Assembly (NCBI GenBank): GCA_043721855.1
Contig: JAYSPY010000095.1
Span: forward strand, 1 to 23,830
Origin: JACMNW01 sp043721855
Lineage (GTDB): Bacteria > Pseudomonadota > Alphaproteobacteria > Rhodobacterales > Rhodobacteraceae
Direction: 5' to 3'
DNA length: 23,830 nucleotides
Part shown: positions 7,480 through 14,158 of the stretch, piece by piece
Layout: each line of letters opens with the position of its first letter
How positions within the stretch are numbered: position 1 is the first letter of the stretch
Notes under the pieces: generated by a model
What the model saw: the letters and a program-made list of their open reading frames with translations, nothing else
Databases searched by the model: none
What the model was told of the DNA's origin: nothing
Program-made: the position numbers and the translations under genes

Positions 7480-7549
7480 CCCGGTTGTTTTTTATAACAT
7501 CAGGCCGCAGCGGGCGCAGCTGCCCGGGCGGCACGATCGTGCCTGATTT
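7480..7549 (-). promoter_or_regulatory. Structured leader upstream of the BMP gene
   Basis: The 5' region contains a 7-bp exact inverted pair (ATCAGGC 7499-7505, GCCTGAT 7541-7547) enclosing about 35 bases. A perfect palindrome GGCACGATCGTGCC (7530-7543) overlaps one arm, so the two foldings are mutually exclusive. A smaller GCAGC/GCTGC hairpin lies between. The outer arm ends about 15 bases before the ribosome-binding site and an A-rich stretch. It could be a regulatory leader or an operator. I do not recognise it as a known riboswitch class, and no convincing -35/-10 pair is visible. Confidence 0.35.
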
Positions 7550-7603
7550 AGGGCAGGTTCCGGGGGCGGCGGTCAATAGCTATTTGCGGGCAGGGCAGGG
7601 CGG

Positions 7604-7621
7604 TTTGATCTTTCGGTCAAA
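7604..7621. promoter_or_regulatory. Candidate operator dyad upstream of the nucleoside operon
   Basis: TTTGATC-TTTC-GGTCAAA is an 18-base dyad with one mismatch per arm, about 130 bases before the BMP start codon and just after the rimI stop. It looks like a dimeric regulator site. The spacing (six bases between TTGAT and GTCAA) does not fit the FNR box, which has four. Confidence 0.3.
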
Positions 7622-7644
7622 TGCGCCCGCGGTTTGGGCAAAGT

Positions 7645-8055
7645 CTAAACCGCGCGAGACATGATCACCGCATCAACCGCCGCTGCGCCGGGGGGCGCGT
7701 AATAGCCGCGACGCAGCCCAGCTTTGGTAAATCCGGCCTGCAAATACAGAGAAATCGCGGCAGTGTTGTTGGCGGCCACCTCCAGAAACACTGACACGGC
7801 GCTTCGGTTTTTTGCCTGAGCCAGAAACCCCTGCACCAGCTTTGATGCCACGCCTTTTCTGCGCGCGTCGGGGTCCACGGCCAATGTCAAGATTTCCGCC
7901 TCATCTGCCACCGCACGGCCAATCAAAAACCCATCCGATTCGAACAGCGTGAAACACAACGGGTCCGACGCGATGGCCACAAATTCATGTGCCAGCCAAG
8001 GCCGGGGCTGCCTGAAACACCGCGCATGCAGCGTGGCCATCGTGGCGGGCGTCAC
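7645..8055 (-). CDS. rimI: Ribosomal-protein-alanine N-acetyltransferase (RimI-like GNAT)
   Basis: A 136-residue GNAT-fold acetyltransferase. The acetyl-CoA pyrophosphate loop reads DPDARRKGVASKLV (residues 61-74), preceded by the beta-4 strand AEILTLAV and followed by LEVAANNTAAISLYLQAGF, the typical C-terminal RimI motif. RimI acetylates the N-terminal alanine of ribosomal protein S18. The start is a GTG at 8055 that overlaps the tsaB stop (GTGA, 8052-8055), with GGTGAT about 7 bases upstream. An inner ATG at 8040 is possible. The tsaB-rimI pairing is common and strengthens the call over a generic GNAT enzyme. A hairpin (CGCGGTTT/AAACCGCG) spans its stop codon but has no U-tract. Confidence 0.85.
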   Translation of the reverse strand: MTPATMATLHARCFRQPRPWLAHEFVAIASDPLCFTLFESDGFLIGRAVADEAEILTLAVDPDARRKGVASKLVQGFLAQAKNRSAVSVFLEVAANNTAAISLYLQAGFTKAGLRRGYYAPPGAAAVDAVIMSRAV

Positions 8056-8648
8056 GGCAAAATCACCGGGGGTGGGTCAGATGGGGGTGCTGCATCGGCG
8101 CTGCGCAGGTAAAACGGTGCCGGACGCGGCTGGGGCTGGCGAAACCGCATGGCTGTGATCCGCGCAATAGCCTCGGCGGTGGGATACATCGGCGCCACCC
8201 CGCCAAAGCCAATCAAAGGCCCGTCAGGTCGCTGCGCCGCCGCAATCATCAGCGCCGGACCGGGGCCAAGATTGGTGAAACTTTGCACATAAACCTCGTC
8301 CCGCCGCGCATCCAGAACCACAGTCGCTGGCAGCACCGCCCCAAACGCCGCCGCCTCCAGCGCCGTGACGCCAATCGCCGGAATCCCCAAGCCCAAAGCC
8401 AGCCCCCGCGCCGCCGCCACCGAAATGCGCACGCCGGTAAAGTTGCCCGGCCCTACCCCGACGCCAATGGCGCATAGATCGGCCCAAACAACCCCGGCCT
8501 CGGCCAGCATCTCCTCCAGCAGCGACATCAGGCGTTCGGCCTGCCCTTTGGCCATAGCCTCGTGTCGCAGCAAAACCCGGTCACCACATAACAAAGCGGC
8601 CGCACAATGCGCGGCCGATGTGTCAAACGCCAAAATATTCGGGGTCAT
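8052..8648 (-). CDS. tsaB: tRNA threonylcarbamoyladenosine biosynthesis protein TsaB
   Basis: A 198-residue ASKHA-fold protein that dimerises with TsaD in synthesis of the t6A37 modification of ANN-decoding tRNAs. It begins with the family motif NILAFDTSAAHCAAALL and has GVGPGNFTGVRISVAAARGL, diagnostic of TsaB, near residue 65. It lacks the TsaD metal-binding histidines, as expected. The frame opens GTG (8651) ATG (8648); neither has a good ribosome-binding site, so the ATG is chosen by convention. It lies 15 bases after the Nfu stop and overlaps rimI by 4 bases, so the three genes form one operon. Confidence 0.92.
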   Translation of the reverse strand: MTPNILAFDTSAAHCAAALLCGDRVLLRHEAMAKGQAERLMSLLEEMLAEAGVVWADLCAIGVGVGPGNFTGVRISVAAARGLALGLGIPAIGVTALEAAAFGAVLPATVVLDARRDEVYVQSFTNLGPGPALMIAAAQRPDGPLIGFGGVAPMYPTAEAIARITAMRFRQPQPRPAPFYLRSADAAPPSDPPPVILP

Positions 8649-8663
8649 CACCTGTTCTGGCGC

Positions 8664-9227
8664 TCACGCCGCAACAGGCCGCACTTCCAGCACTTCGGGA
8701 ATGTAATGGCGCAACAAATTCTCGATCCCCATCTTCAGGGTCAGTGTCGATGACGGGCAACCCGCGCACGCCCCTTGCATGTGCAGATACACGATCCCCC
8801 GGTCAAAGCCGTGGAAGGTGATATCGCCGCCATCCTGCGCCACCGCTGGGCGCACGCGCGTATCCAGCAATTCCTTGATCTGGCGCACGATATCGCCGTC
8901 CTCGCCGGTATGTTCGGCGTGACCTCCACCCGCCTGCGCCTGATCTTCCATCACGGCGGCACCCGATTGGTAATGCTCCATGATCGCGCCAAGTATTGCG
9001 GGCTTGATATGATCCCATTGTGCAGCCTCGGCCTTGGTCACCGTCACAAAATCGGTACCAAAGAATACGCCCGTGACATTGCCCGCCGCGAAAATCCGCC
9101 GCGCCAAGGGCGATTTCTGCCCCGCTTCAACGCTTGGAAAATCCGCCGTGCCCAGTTCCAGCACGGTCTGCCCCGGCAGAAATTTCAGCGTGGCCGGGTT
9201 CGGGGTGGATTCGGTCTGGATGAACAT
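8664..9227 (-). CDS. nfu: Nfu-type iron-sulfur cluster scaffold/carrier protein
   Basis: A 187-residue two-domain protein. The N-terminal Nfu_N domain (about residues 1-88) begins with MFIQTESTPNPATLKFLPG. The C-terminal NifU-like domain (about 112-180) carries the cluster-binding CxxC in GACAGCPSS (Cys154 and Cys157). An Ala/Gly/His-rich linker joins them. Proteins of this architecture carry 4Fe-4S clusters to target enzymes. The start at 9227 is supported by an AGGAGA ribosome-binding site 7 bases upstream and by the match to the family N-terminus; the longer frame adds 16 unlike residues. A TTGACA promoter lies just upstream, and the gene leads the nfu-tsaB-rimI operon. Confidence 0.92.
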   Translation of the reverse strand: MFIQTESTPNPATLKFLPGQTVLELGTADFPSVEAGQKSPLARRIFAAGNVTGVFFGTDFVTVTKAEAAQWDHIKPAILGAIMEHYQSGAAVMEDQAQAGGGHAEHTGEDGDIVRQIKELLDTRVRPAVAQDGGDITFHGFDRGIVYLHMQGACAGCPSSTLTLKMGIENLLRHYIPEVLEVRPVAA

Positions 9228-9253
9228 GTGCGCGTCTCCTACAGTCCTTGTCG

Positions 9254-9282
9254 GATATGCGCGCGGCGGGGCCAAATGTCAA
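9254..9282 (-). promoter_or_regulatory. Promoter for the nfu-tsaB-rimI operon
   Basis: On the minus strand TTGACA (9282-9277) and CATATC (9259-9254) are separated by exactly 17 bases. The expected start of transcription is near 9247, about 20 bases before the nfu ATG. The -35 is perfect and the -10 partial, as is usual for alphaproteobacterial sigma-70 promoters. Confidence 0.55.
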
Positions 9283-9512
9283 GGTTTAGAAGGGTTCTAA
9301 TCGGGGCGGGCGCCTTGGGTTACACACGCCAAGCCGCCAAATCCGGCGCAGATGCGGCCAGATCAATGGTATTTCGAACCGACCAAATCCAAAAACACAG
9401 ACAAAGAAACCAAACCCCCGACAATCCCTTACCACCTCACCACTTGTCCAAAAATCAATCGCTTACTCCCCAATCACGCGTGTAGCCCATCTCCGGCGAC
9501 ACCCCCCCCCAA
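9283..9512. other. Intergenic stretch with strong strand asymmetry, no gene seen
   Basis: About 230 bases between the universal-stress-protein stop and the nfu promoter. From about 9370 to 9510 the plus strand is very poor in G and rich in C and A, ending in a run of nine C (9502-9510). The 11-mer CCCCAATCACG occurs twice, at 9468-9478 and 9507-9517, the second overlapping the stop codon of the stress-protein gene. I find no convincing ORF, tRNA or intrinsic terminator. Confidence 0.6.
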
Positions 9513-9968
9513 TCACGTTATGCTTTCCAGCCTTTCCTTGCTCATGTCGCCCGGAACGATCGTGATAGGGATCGGCAGGCCGCCTGAATTGCGGGTCATC
9601 TGGGTTACCAGGGGCCCCGGTCCGGATTTATCGTTGCTGGCCCCTAAAACCAGCACGCCGACCGATGGATCATCGCGAACCTGCGCCAGAATTTCCTGCG
9701 CGGGGTCGCCTTCCCGGATCACCAGTTCCGGGTTGATGCCCTGCTTGTCGCGCATCCATTTTGCGAAGACCTCGAAATGCGCCTCGATCCGTTCGCGCGC
9801 CTCGGCCCGCATCAGATCGGCGACGCCCATCCAATGCTGGTATTCCTCGGGCGGGATGATCGATAAAATCTGCACCCCCCCGGATGTATTCGCGGCCCTG
9901 AGGGCGGCAAATCGCATCGCGTTCAGGCATTCTCGGCTGTCATCCAGCACCACCAGAAACTTCCGCAT
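9513..9968 (-). CDS. Universal stress protein (UspA fold)
   Basis: A 151-residue cytoplasmic protein with one Usp domain. It starts with the beta-strand and loop KFLVVLDDSRECLNAMRFA, which holds the conserved Asp near residue 9. It ends with VLVLGASNDKSGPGP followed by PIPITIVPG, corresponding to the nucleotide-binding glycine segment G-2x-G-9x-G(S/T) of ATP-binding Usps, here imperfect. The role is inferred to be stress or growth-arrest related; the ligand is not certain. It lies 64 bases downstream of the VOC gene on the same strand and may be co-transcribed with it. It has a G-rich ribosome-binding region about 8 bases upstream. No terminator hairpin is visible after the stop. Confidence 0.88.
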   Translation of the reverse strand: MRKFLVVLDDSRECLNAMRFAALRAANTSGGVQILSIIPPEEYQHWMGVADLMRAEARERIEAHFEVFAKWMRDKQGINPELVIREGDPAQEILAQVRDDPSVGVLVLGASNDKSGPGPLVTQMTRNSGGLPIPITIVPGDMSKERLESIT

Positions 9969-10032
9969 GTCTTGTTACCCCCGCGCGGCAACCATGCCGC
10001 ATCTGACGCAAGGCTGGCAAGCCCTGACGGGA

Positions 10033-10515
10033 TTACGCCGCCTCGGCCAACAACCTGGCCACATCGAGACGGGAGTTTGACATGGCAAGACTGCCGTCTG
10101 GATTACGGGGCCAGTCCGCCTCGGCCCGGTCGCGGTACAACTCTACGCCGTTGCCATCGGGATCGTTGAAATAGACGGCCTCTGATACGCCATGATCTGC
10201 GGCCCCGGTCATTTCGGTGCCCGATGCCAGCACCCGTTTCAACGCCGCCCCAAGTGACGCGCGGTCGGGAAACAGAAACGCGGTATGATAAAGCCCGGTA
10301 TGGCCGGCAGGCGCGGGTGTGCCATCTTTGCTTTCCCAAGTGTTCAGGCCGATATGGTGGTGATAGCCGCCCGCCGACAAAAACGCAGCTTGGCTGCCGT
10401 AGCGGCTGACCAATTCAAACCCCAAGACATCGGAGTAGAAATGGATGGCGCGGTCAAGATCGGCGACTTTCAGATGAACATGCCCTATCCGGGTTTCTGG
10501 CGGTAGAATGGTCAT
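10033..10515 (-). CDS. VOC-superfamily protein (glyoxalase/extradiol dioxygenase fold, CatE-like)
   Basis: A 160-residue single vicinal-oxygen-chelate domain. GHVHLKVADLDRAIHFYSDVLGF at the N-terminus supplies the first metal His (residue 12 or 14). LYHTAFLFPD supplies a second His, and DPDGNGVELYRDR supplies the metal Glu. This pattern fits the catechol-2,3-dioxygenase/CatE-like branch, whose members are often quinone- or catechol-responsive. The substrate cannot be read here, and glyoxalase, fosfomycin or bleomycin resistance relatives remain possible. An AGGGAG ribosome-binding site lies about 6 bases before the ATG. A perfect 15-base dyad lies 73 bases upstream, suggesting a dedicated regulator. 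The usp gene follows after 64 bases. Confidence 0.85.
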   Translation of the reverse strand: MTILPPETRIGHVHLKVADLDRAIHFYSDVLGFELVSRYGSQAAFLSAGGYHHHIGLNTWESKDGTPAPAGHTGLYHTAFLFPDRASLGAALKRVLASGTEMTGAADHGVSEAVYFNDPDGNGVELYRDRAEADWPRNPDGSLAMSNSRLDVARLLAEAA

Positions 10516-10587
10516 GGTGGTCTCCCTGGTGCAATGACTGCGGGCCTTGCTTATGGGTCGGCTTGCAGTCCTGATAGGCCGATATTT

Positions 10588-10602
10588 GCACAGTTTCTGT
10601 GC
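10588..10602. promoter_or_regulatory. Perfect dyad upstream of the VOC gene, candidate operator
   Basis: GCACAG-TTT-CTGTGC, six-base arms around a three-base spacer. It lies between the trpS terminator and the VOC start codon (73 bases upstream of it), where a repressor or activator would bind. As a hairpin it would have only a three-base loop and no U-tract, so a protein-binding site is more likely than a terminator. Confidence 0.45.
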
Positions 10603-10611
10603 TTAATGGGC

Positions 10612-10647
10612 ATAAAAAGACCCCCGGACCGAGGGGCGATCCGGGGG
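10612..10647 (-). terminator. Intrinsic terminator downstream of trpS
   Basis: Read on the minus strand, an 8-bp perfect GC stem (CCCCCGGA / TCCGGGGG, loop 11 bases, 10621-10647) is followed directly by TCTTTTTAT. This is a textbook Rho-independent terminator oriented for trpS, about 130 bases after its stop codon. Confidence 0.85.
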
Positions 10648-10778
10648 CAATCGGGTGAACGCGGGCACAGGGGGCAGCGCCGCGATTTTTTCGGGGGACA
10701 ATCCGCACCCGGGTTGAGCGATGGGACGCTCATGCCCAAGGTGCCACAGGAATGAATCCCTTTCGTGACGGTTTCGCG
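10648..10778 (-). ncRNA. Structured trpS 3' region, possible 3'-UTR-derived sRNA
   Basis: Between the trpS stop and its terminator there are 130 bases without a convincing gene. Two hairpins are visible on the minus strand: TGACG/CGTCA at 10766-10781, overlapping the stop codon, and TGAGCG/CGCTCA with a six-base loop at 10715-10732. With the terminator these would form a compact three-hairpin RNA. A Cys-rich frame from 10733 has no ribosome-binding site and runs through the terminator, so I do not call it a gene. Confidence 0.3.
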
Positions 10779-11822
10779 TCAGACCTGCCGCGAGCGGATC
10801 ATGCCGATGATATCGTAAACCTGATCGACAATGGGCCGGGCGATGGCATCGGCGCGGGCTGCACCTTCGCCAAGGATGCGGTCAATCTCGGCGGGGTCTT
10901 TCATCAACCGGGTCATTTCCGACGTGATCGGTGACAGCTTTTCGACCGCCAGATCGGCCAGCGCGGGCTTGAAGGTGCCAAACTGCGCGCCTTGATATTG
11001 TGCGATCACCTGCGATGGACTTTGGTCCGAAAGCGCTGCGAAAATGTTGACCAGATTTTTTGCCTCTGGCCGGTCGCGCAGGCCATCGACGCTGTCGGGC
11101 AGCGGGTCGGCATCAGATTTTGCCTTGCGGATTTTCTTGGCAATCGTGTCAGCATCATCGGTCAAATTGATGCGGGATTGATCAGACGGGTCGGATTTCG
11201 ACATTTTATTGGTGCCATCGCGCAGCGACATCACGCGGGTACCAGCGCCTTCGATCACCGGTTCCACAACGGGGAAAAAGTCAACCTTGTAGTCGTTGTT
11301 GAACTTGATCGCGATGTCTCGGCACAGTTCCAGATGCTGTTTTTGATCCTCGCCCACCGGCACATGGGTGGCCTTGTAGGCCATGATATCTGCGGCCATC
11401 AGGGCCGGGTAGGCGTAAAGGCCAAGCGAGACATTTTCGGAATTTTTGCCAGCCTTGTCTTTGAACTGGGTCATGCGTGACATCCACCCCATGCGGGCGA
11501 TGCAGTTGAAGATCCAGCCAAGTTCAACATGCGCCGTTACCTGGCTTTGGTTGAACAGGATCGACCGCGCGGGATCAATGCCCGCCGCAATAAAGCCTGC
11601 AGCCGCCTCGCGCGTTTGTTGGCGCAGTTTGGCCGGATCTTGCCAGACGGTGATGGCGTGCATATCGACAAGGCAATAGACCGTCTCGATGCCTTCATCC
11701 TGCTTTTGCACAAAGCGTTTCAGAGCGCCCAGATAATTGCCAAGCGTCAGGCCGCCCGAGGGCTGGATGCCCGAAAAGATGCGGGTCGGGAAAGCCTGAG
11801 GCGACTGTACCTGCGAAGGCAT
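10779..11822 (-). CDS. trpS: Tryptophanyl-tRNA synthetase
   Basis: A 347-residue class I aminoacyl-tRNA synthetase charging tRNA-Trp. The HIGH-equivalent is SGIQPSGGLTLGNYLGAL with TLGN at residues 26-29, and KMSKS lies in NKMSKSDPSDQ near residue 213; the order and spacing are those of bacterial TrpRS. The start at 11822 is chosen for the GGAG site 6 bases upstream and because conserved sequence begins soon after it; the longer frame crosses into the divergent promoter region. The gene is divergent from the rhomboid homologue. It ends in a long 3' region with a strong terminator. Confidence 0.96.
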   Translation of the reverse strand: MPSQVQSPQAFPTRIFSGIQPSGGLTLGNYLGALKRFVQKQDEGIETVYCLVDMHAITVWQDPAKLRQQTREAAAGFIAAGIDPARSILFNQSQVTAHVELGWIFNCIARMGWMSRMTQFKDKAGKNSENVSLGLYAYPALMAADIMAYKATHVPVGEDQKQHLELCRDIAIKFNNDYKVDFFPVVEPVIEGAGTRVMSLRDGTNKMSKSDPSDQSRINLTDDADTIAKKIRKAKSDADPLPDSVDGLRDRPEAKNLVNIFAALSDQSPSQVIAQYQGAQFGTFKPALADLAVEKLSPITSEMTRLMKDPAEIDRILGEGAARADAIARPIVDQVYDIIGMIRSRQV

Positions 11823-11856
11823 TGGATGCTCCGTCTCTTGGAAAAGGTTGGCGTTT

Positions 11857-11885
11857 GGCTTATCGCTGGCCATCAAGCGCGTCAA
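11857..11885 (-). promoter_or_regulatory. Possible trpS promoter
   Basis: TTGACG (11885-11880) and TAAGCC (11862-11857) on the minus strand are separated by 17 bases, in the 88-bp gap between the divergent trpS and rhomboid-like genes. The -35 matches five of six; the -10 is weak. Confidence 0.35.
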
Positions 11886-11910
11886 CCGATGCCAAAGCAA
11901 TGAGAGTGCG

Positions 11911-12597
11911 ATGCAAGACAACCTGAATGCCCCACCGTTGAACCCGCTGCCGACCGTGGTTTGGTTATTGGCGCTGCCGATGATTGCGATGGAGGCCGTG
12001 CTAAGCCTTGGTGCGGCGGGTGTGGTGGGGGGGCCGCTGGCGATTGGCTGGCGGCTGGAGGCGATACAGCGCTTTGCCTATTCGCCCGATTTCATGCGTC
12101 AGATGTTTGCCGAGGGCCGCTATCCGCTGGACGGTGTGGCACGGTTGGTGACTTATCCGTTCGTGCATGTGACCTTGACCCATGCGTTGTTTGTTGTCGT
12201 CATTCTGTTGGCGCTTGGCAAGATGGCGGGGGAAGTGTTTCGCTGGTGGGGGGTTTTGGCGGTGTTTTTTGGCGCGGCCATTGTCGGCGCGCTGGTTTAT
12301 ACGGCGGTGCCTTTTACGACGGTGGCTTTGATCGGGGCTTATCCGCCGGTTTATGGATTGATCGGGGCGTTTACGTTTTTGCTGTGGGTCAGGCTTGCGG
12401 CAGTTGGGGCAAACCAGAACCGGGCATTTTTGATGATAGGCTTTTTGCTGGGCACGCAGTTGGTGTTTGGGCTGGCGTTTGGTGGCGGGTTTGATTGGAT
12501 TGCAGATCTGGCCGGTTTTACCACGGGGTTTTTCTTGTCATTCGTGGTCAGTCCGGGCGGATTTGGCCGGGTGCGCGATAGGTTGCGGCAGCGTTAA
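11911..12597 (+). CDS. Rhomboid-family membrane protein lacking catalytic residues (pseudoprotease)
   Basis: A 228-residue inner-membrane protein with about six helices. The rhomboid scaffold is clear: TYPFVHVTLTHALF (His86, His91) matches the helix-2 HxxxxH segment, and GLIGAF follows the place where the catalytic motif should be. But the canonical GxSG is GAYPPVYG (Ser replaced by Tyr144, Gly by Pro), the catalytic His of helix 6 is Asp199 (WIADLAGF), and the oxyanion Asn after the second His is Val95. It should be proteolytically dead and may bind or chaperone membrane clients. The start at 11911 follows a GAGAG-like site; an earlier in-frame start would enter the trpS promoter. It ends tail-to-tail with murJ, sharing TTAA. 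Confidence 0.8.
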   Translation: MQDNLNAPPLNPLPTVVWLLALPMIAMEAVLSLGAAGVVGGPLAIGWRLEAIQRFAYSPDFMRQMFAEGRYPLDGVARLVTYPFVHVTLTHALFVVVILLALGKMAGEVFRWWGVLAVFFGAAIVGALVYTAVPFTTVALIGAYPPVYGLIGAFTFLLWVRLAAVGANQNRAFLMIGFLLGTQLVFGLAFGGGFDWIADLAGFTTGFFLSFVVSPGGFGRVRDRLRQR

Positions 12598-14129
12598 CGG
12601 CGCAGGCCCCGGAAATCGGACAGCTTGAACGCGCCGATCAGCGCGCCGAGGGCGAAGTAACTGGCGATGCCCGCGCTGACCAATAGGCCAAGGCCGATAT
12701 ACCGCCAGCCATCGGTGCCAAGCATCGGGCCAAGGATGATTTGCCCGCCAAGCAGCACCGCACCCATGCCAAGTGACGCCAGCACTACGCGGGGCAGTCG
12801 GGAACGGCTGCGCGCGTCAAGGCGGGCCTCGTCGCCCATCTGGCGGCTGCCAAACCACAGTTGGGCGACCATGATCCAACCGGCAAGGGTGGTGGCAAGG
12901 GCTGCGGCAGCAAAGCCGATCAGCGGCATCAGGCCGACGGCGATGGCGGCGTTCAGCACCATGGACGCCACCGCATAGCGAAACGGGCGCGTGGTATCTT
13001 CGCGGGCATAATACAGCGGTTGCAGCACCTTGTGCAGCACAAAGGCGGGCAGGCCTGCGCCGTAAATGGCCAGCACCAAGGCGGTGGACGCGGTATCATC
13101 GGGGCCAAAGGCACCGCGTTCGTAAAGCACGGAAATCAGCGGCAGACTGATGGCCATCAGCGCTACGGCGGCGGGCACGGTGAGGGCAAGGGCAAATTCA
13201 ACACCGCGGTTAAAGCTGGCGCGGCCGCCGGTTGCATCGCCCGCGCGCAGGCGGCGCGACAGGTCGGGCAGCAAAACCGTGCCGATGGCGATGCCGACCA
13301 CGCCAAGCGGCAGTTGATACAGACGGTCGGCATACACCAGCCACGATACCGCGCCGTCGGTGTAGCTGGCGACCTGACGGCCCACCAATAGGTTGATCTG
13401 CACCACGCCGCCCGCCAGCACGGCGGGGGCGGCAATGGTGGCGAGCCGCTTCAATTCCGGCGTCCATGTCGGCCAGCGCGGGGTAAAGCGAAAGCCAAGG
13501 CGGGCGGCGGCGACCCATGTAAAGGCCAGTTGCAGGATGCCCGTGACGGGCACCGTCCAAGCCAGCGTCAGCCCCATATCCCAACCCATTTGAAGCGCAA
13601 GAAGCATGGCCGCGATAAACACAAGGTTCATCAGCACCGGCACAAAGCCCGCTTCGGTGAAGTGGCCGTAGGCGTTCAGCACGCCAGACAGCAGCGCCAC
13701 AAGGCTGATGAACAAAATGTAGCAAAAGCCGATCTGGCCATAAAGCACCGCAAGATCAAAGCGCGCGTCGCCGACAAAGCCCGATGCCATGGCCCAAACG
13801 AGCCACGGCATTGCCAGCGTGCCGATCACCGAAAACACAATCAATATCGCGGCCAAGCCATTGAACGCATCGCGCGCAAAGCCTTGCGCATCTTCGCCAC
13901 CTTCCAGCTTTTTGGCAAACATCGGCACGAAGGCCATATTGAAGGCGCCTTCGGCAAAGAAGCGGCGAAACATGTTTGGCAGCGAAAACGCCACGTTGAA
14001 CGCATCCGCCACCGGGCCGGTGCCAAGGTAGGCCGCCATCATGATATCGCGCGCAAAACCCGCGCCGCGTGACAGCAGCGTCCAGCCGCCGACGGTGAAA
14101 ATGCTGCGCATCAAGGATATGGGCTTCAT
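12594..14129 (-). CDS. murJ: Lipid II flippase MurJ (MviN)
   Basis: A 511-residue polytopic inner-membrane protein of the MOP superfamily that moves lipid II to the periplasmic face for peptidoglycan synthesis. Key residues known from E. coli MurJ can be placed: SRGAGFARD (Arg21, Arg27), ADAF (Asp42), NMFRRFFAEGAFNMAFVP (Arg55 and the family signature), and YADRLYQLPLGVVGIA with the central-cavity Arg. The start at 14129 has only a weak purine-rich site upstream. The gene lies 29 bases after glnD and is probably co-transcribed with it. Its stop overlaps the stop of the opposing rhomboid homologue by 4 bases (12594-12597), leaving no room for a terminator between them. Confidence 0.95.
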   Translation of the reverse strand: MKPISLMRSIFTVGGWTLLSRGAGFARDIMMAAYLGTGPVADAFNVAFSLPNMFRRFFAEGAFNMAFVPMFAKKLEGGEDAQGFARDAFNGLAAILIVFSVIGTLAMPWLVWAMASGFVGDARFDLAVLYGQIGFCYILFISLVALLSGVLNAYGHFTEAGFVPVLMNLVFIAAMLLALQMGWDMGLTLAWTVPVTGILQLAFTWVAAARLGFRFTPRWPTWTPELKRLATIAAPAVLAGGVVQINLLVGRQVASYTDGAVSWLVYADRLYQLPLGVVGIAIGTVLLPDLSRRLRAGDATGGRASFNRGVEFALALTVPAAVALMAISLPLISVLYERGAFGPDDTASTALVLAIYGAGLPAFVLHKVLQPLYYAREDTTRPFRYAVASMVLNAAIAVGLMPLIGFAAAALATTLAGWIMVAQLWFGSRQMGDEARLDARSRSRLPRVVLASLGMGAVLLGGQIILGPMLGTDGWRYIGLGLLVSAGIASYFALGALIGAFKLSDFRGLRR

Positions 14130-14158
14130 GGCTTTTTCATAGCTGATTCATAATTGCA

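Noticed and set aside
7604..7621. Possible FnrL box upstream of the BMP gene
   Set aside because: The half-sites TTGAT and GTCAA are six bases apart, whereas FNR boxes need four, and one half-site is mismatched.
7628..7653. Hairpin spanning the rimI stop as an intrinsic terminator
   Set aside because: The 8-bp stem has an 11-base loop and no U-tract follows on the minus strand.
9388..9510. AC-rich tract as a degenerate CRISPR or repeat array
   Set aside because: No regular repeat-spacer period; only one 11-mer is duplicated.
10551..10739. Small Cys-rich ORF downstream of trpS
   Set aside because: No ribosome-binding site, and the frame reads straight through the strong trpS terminator.
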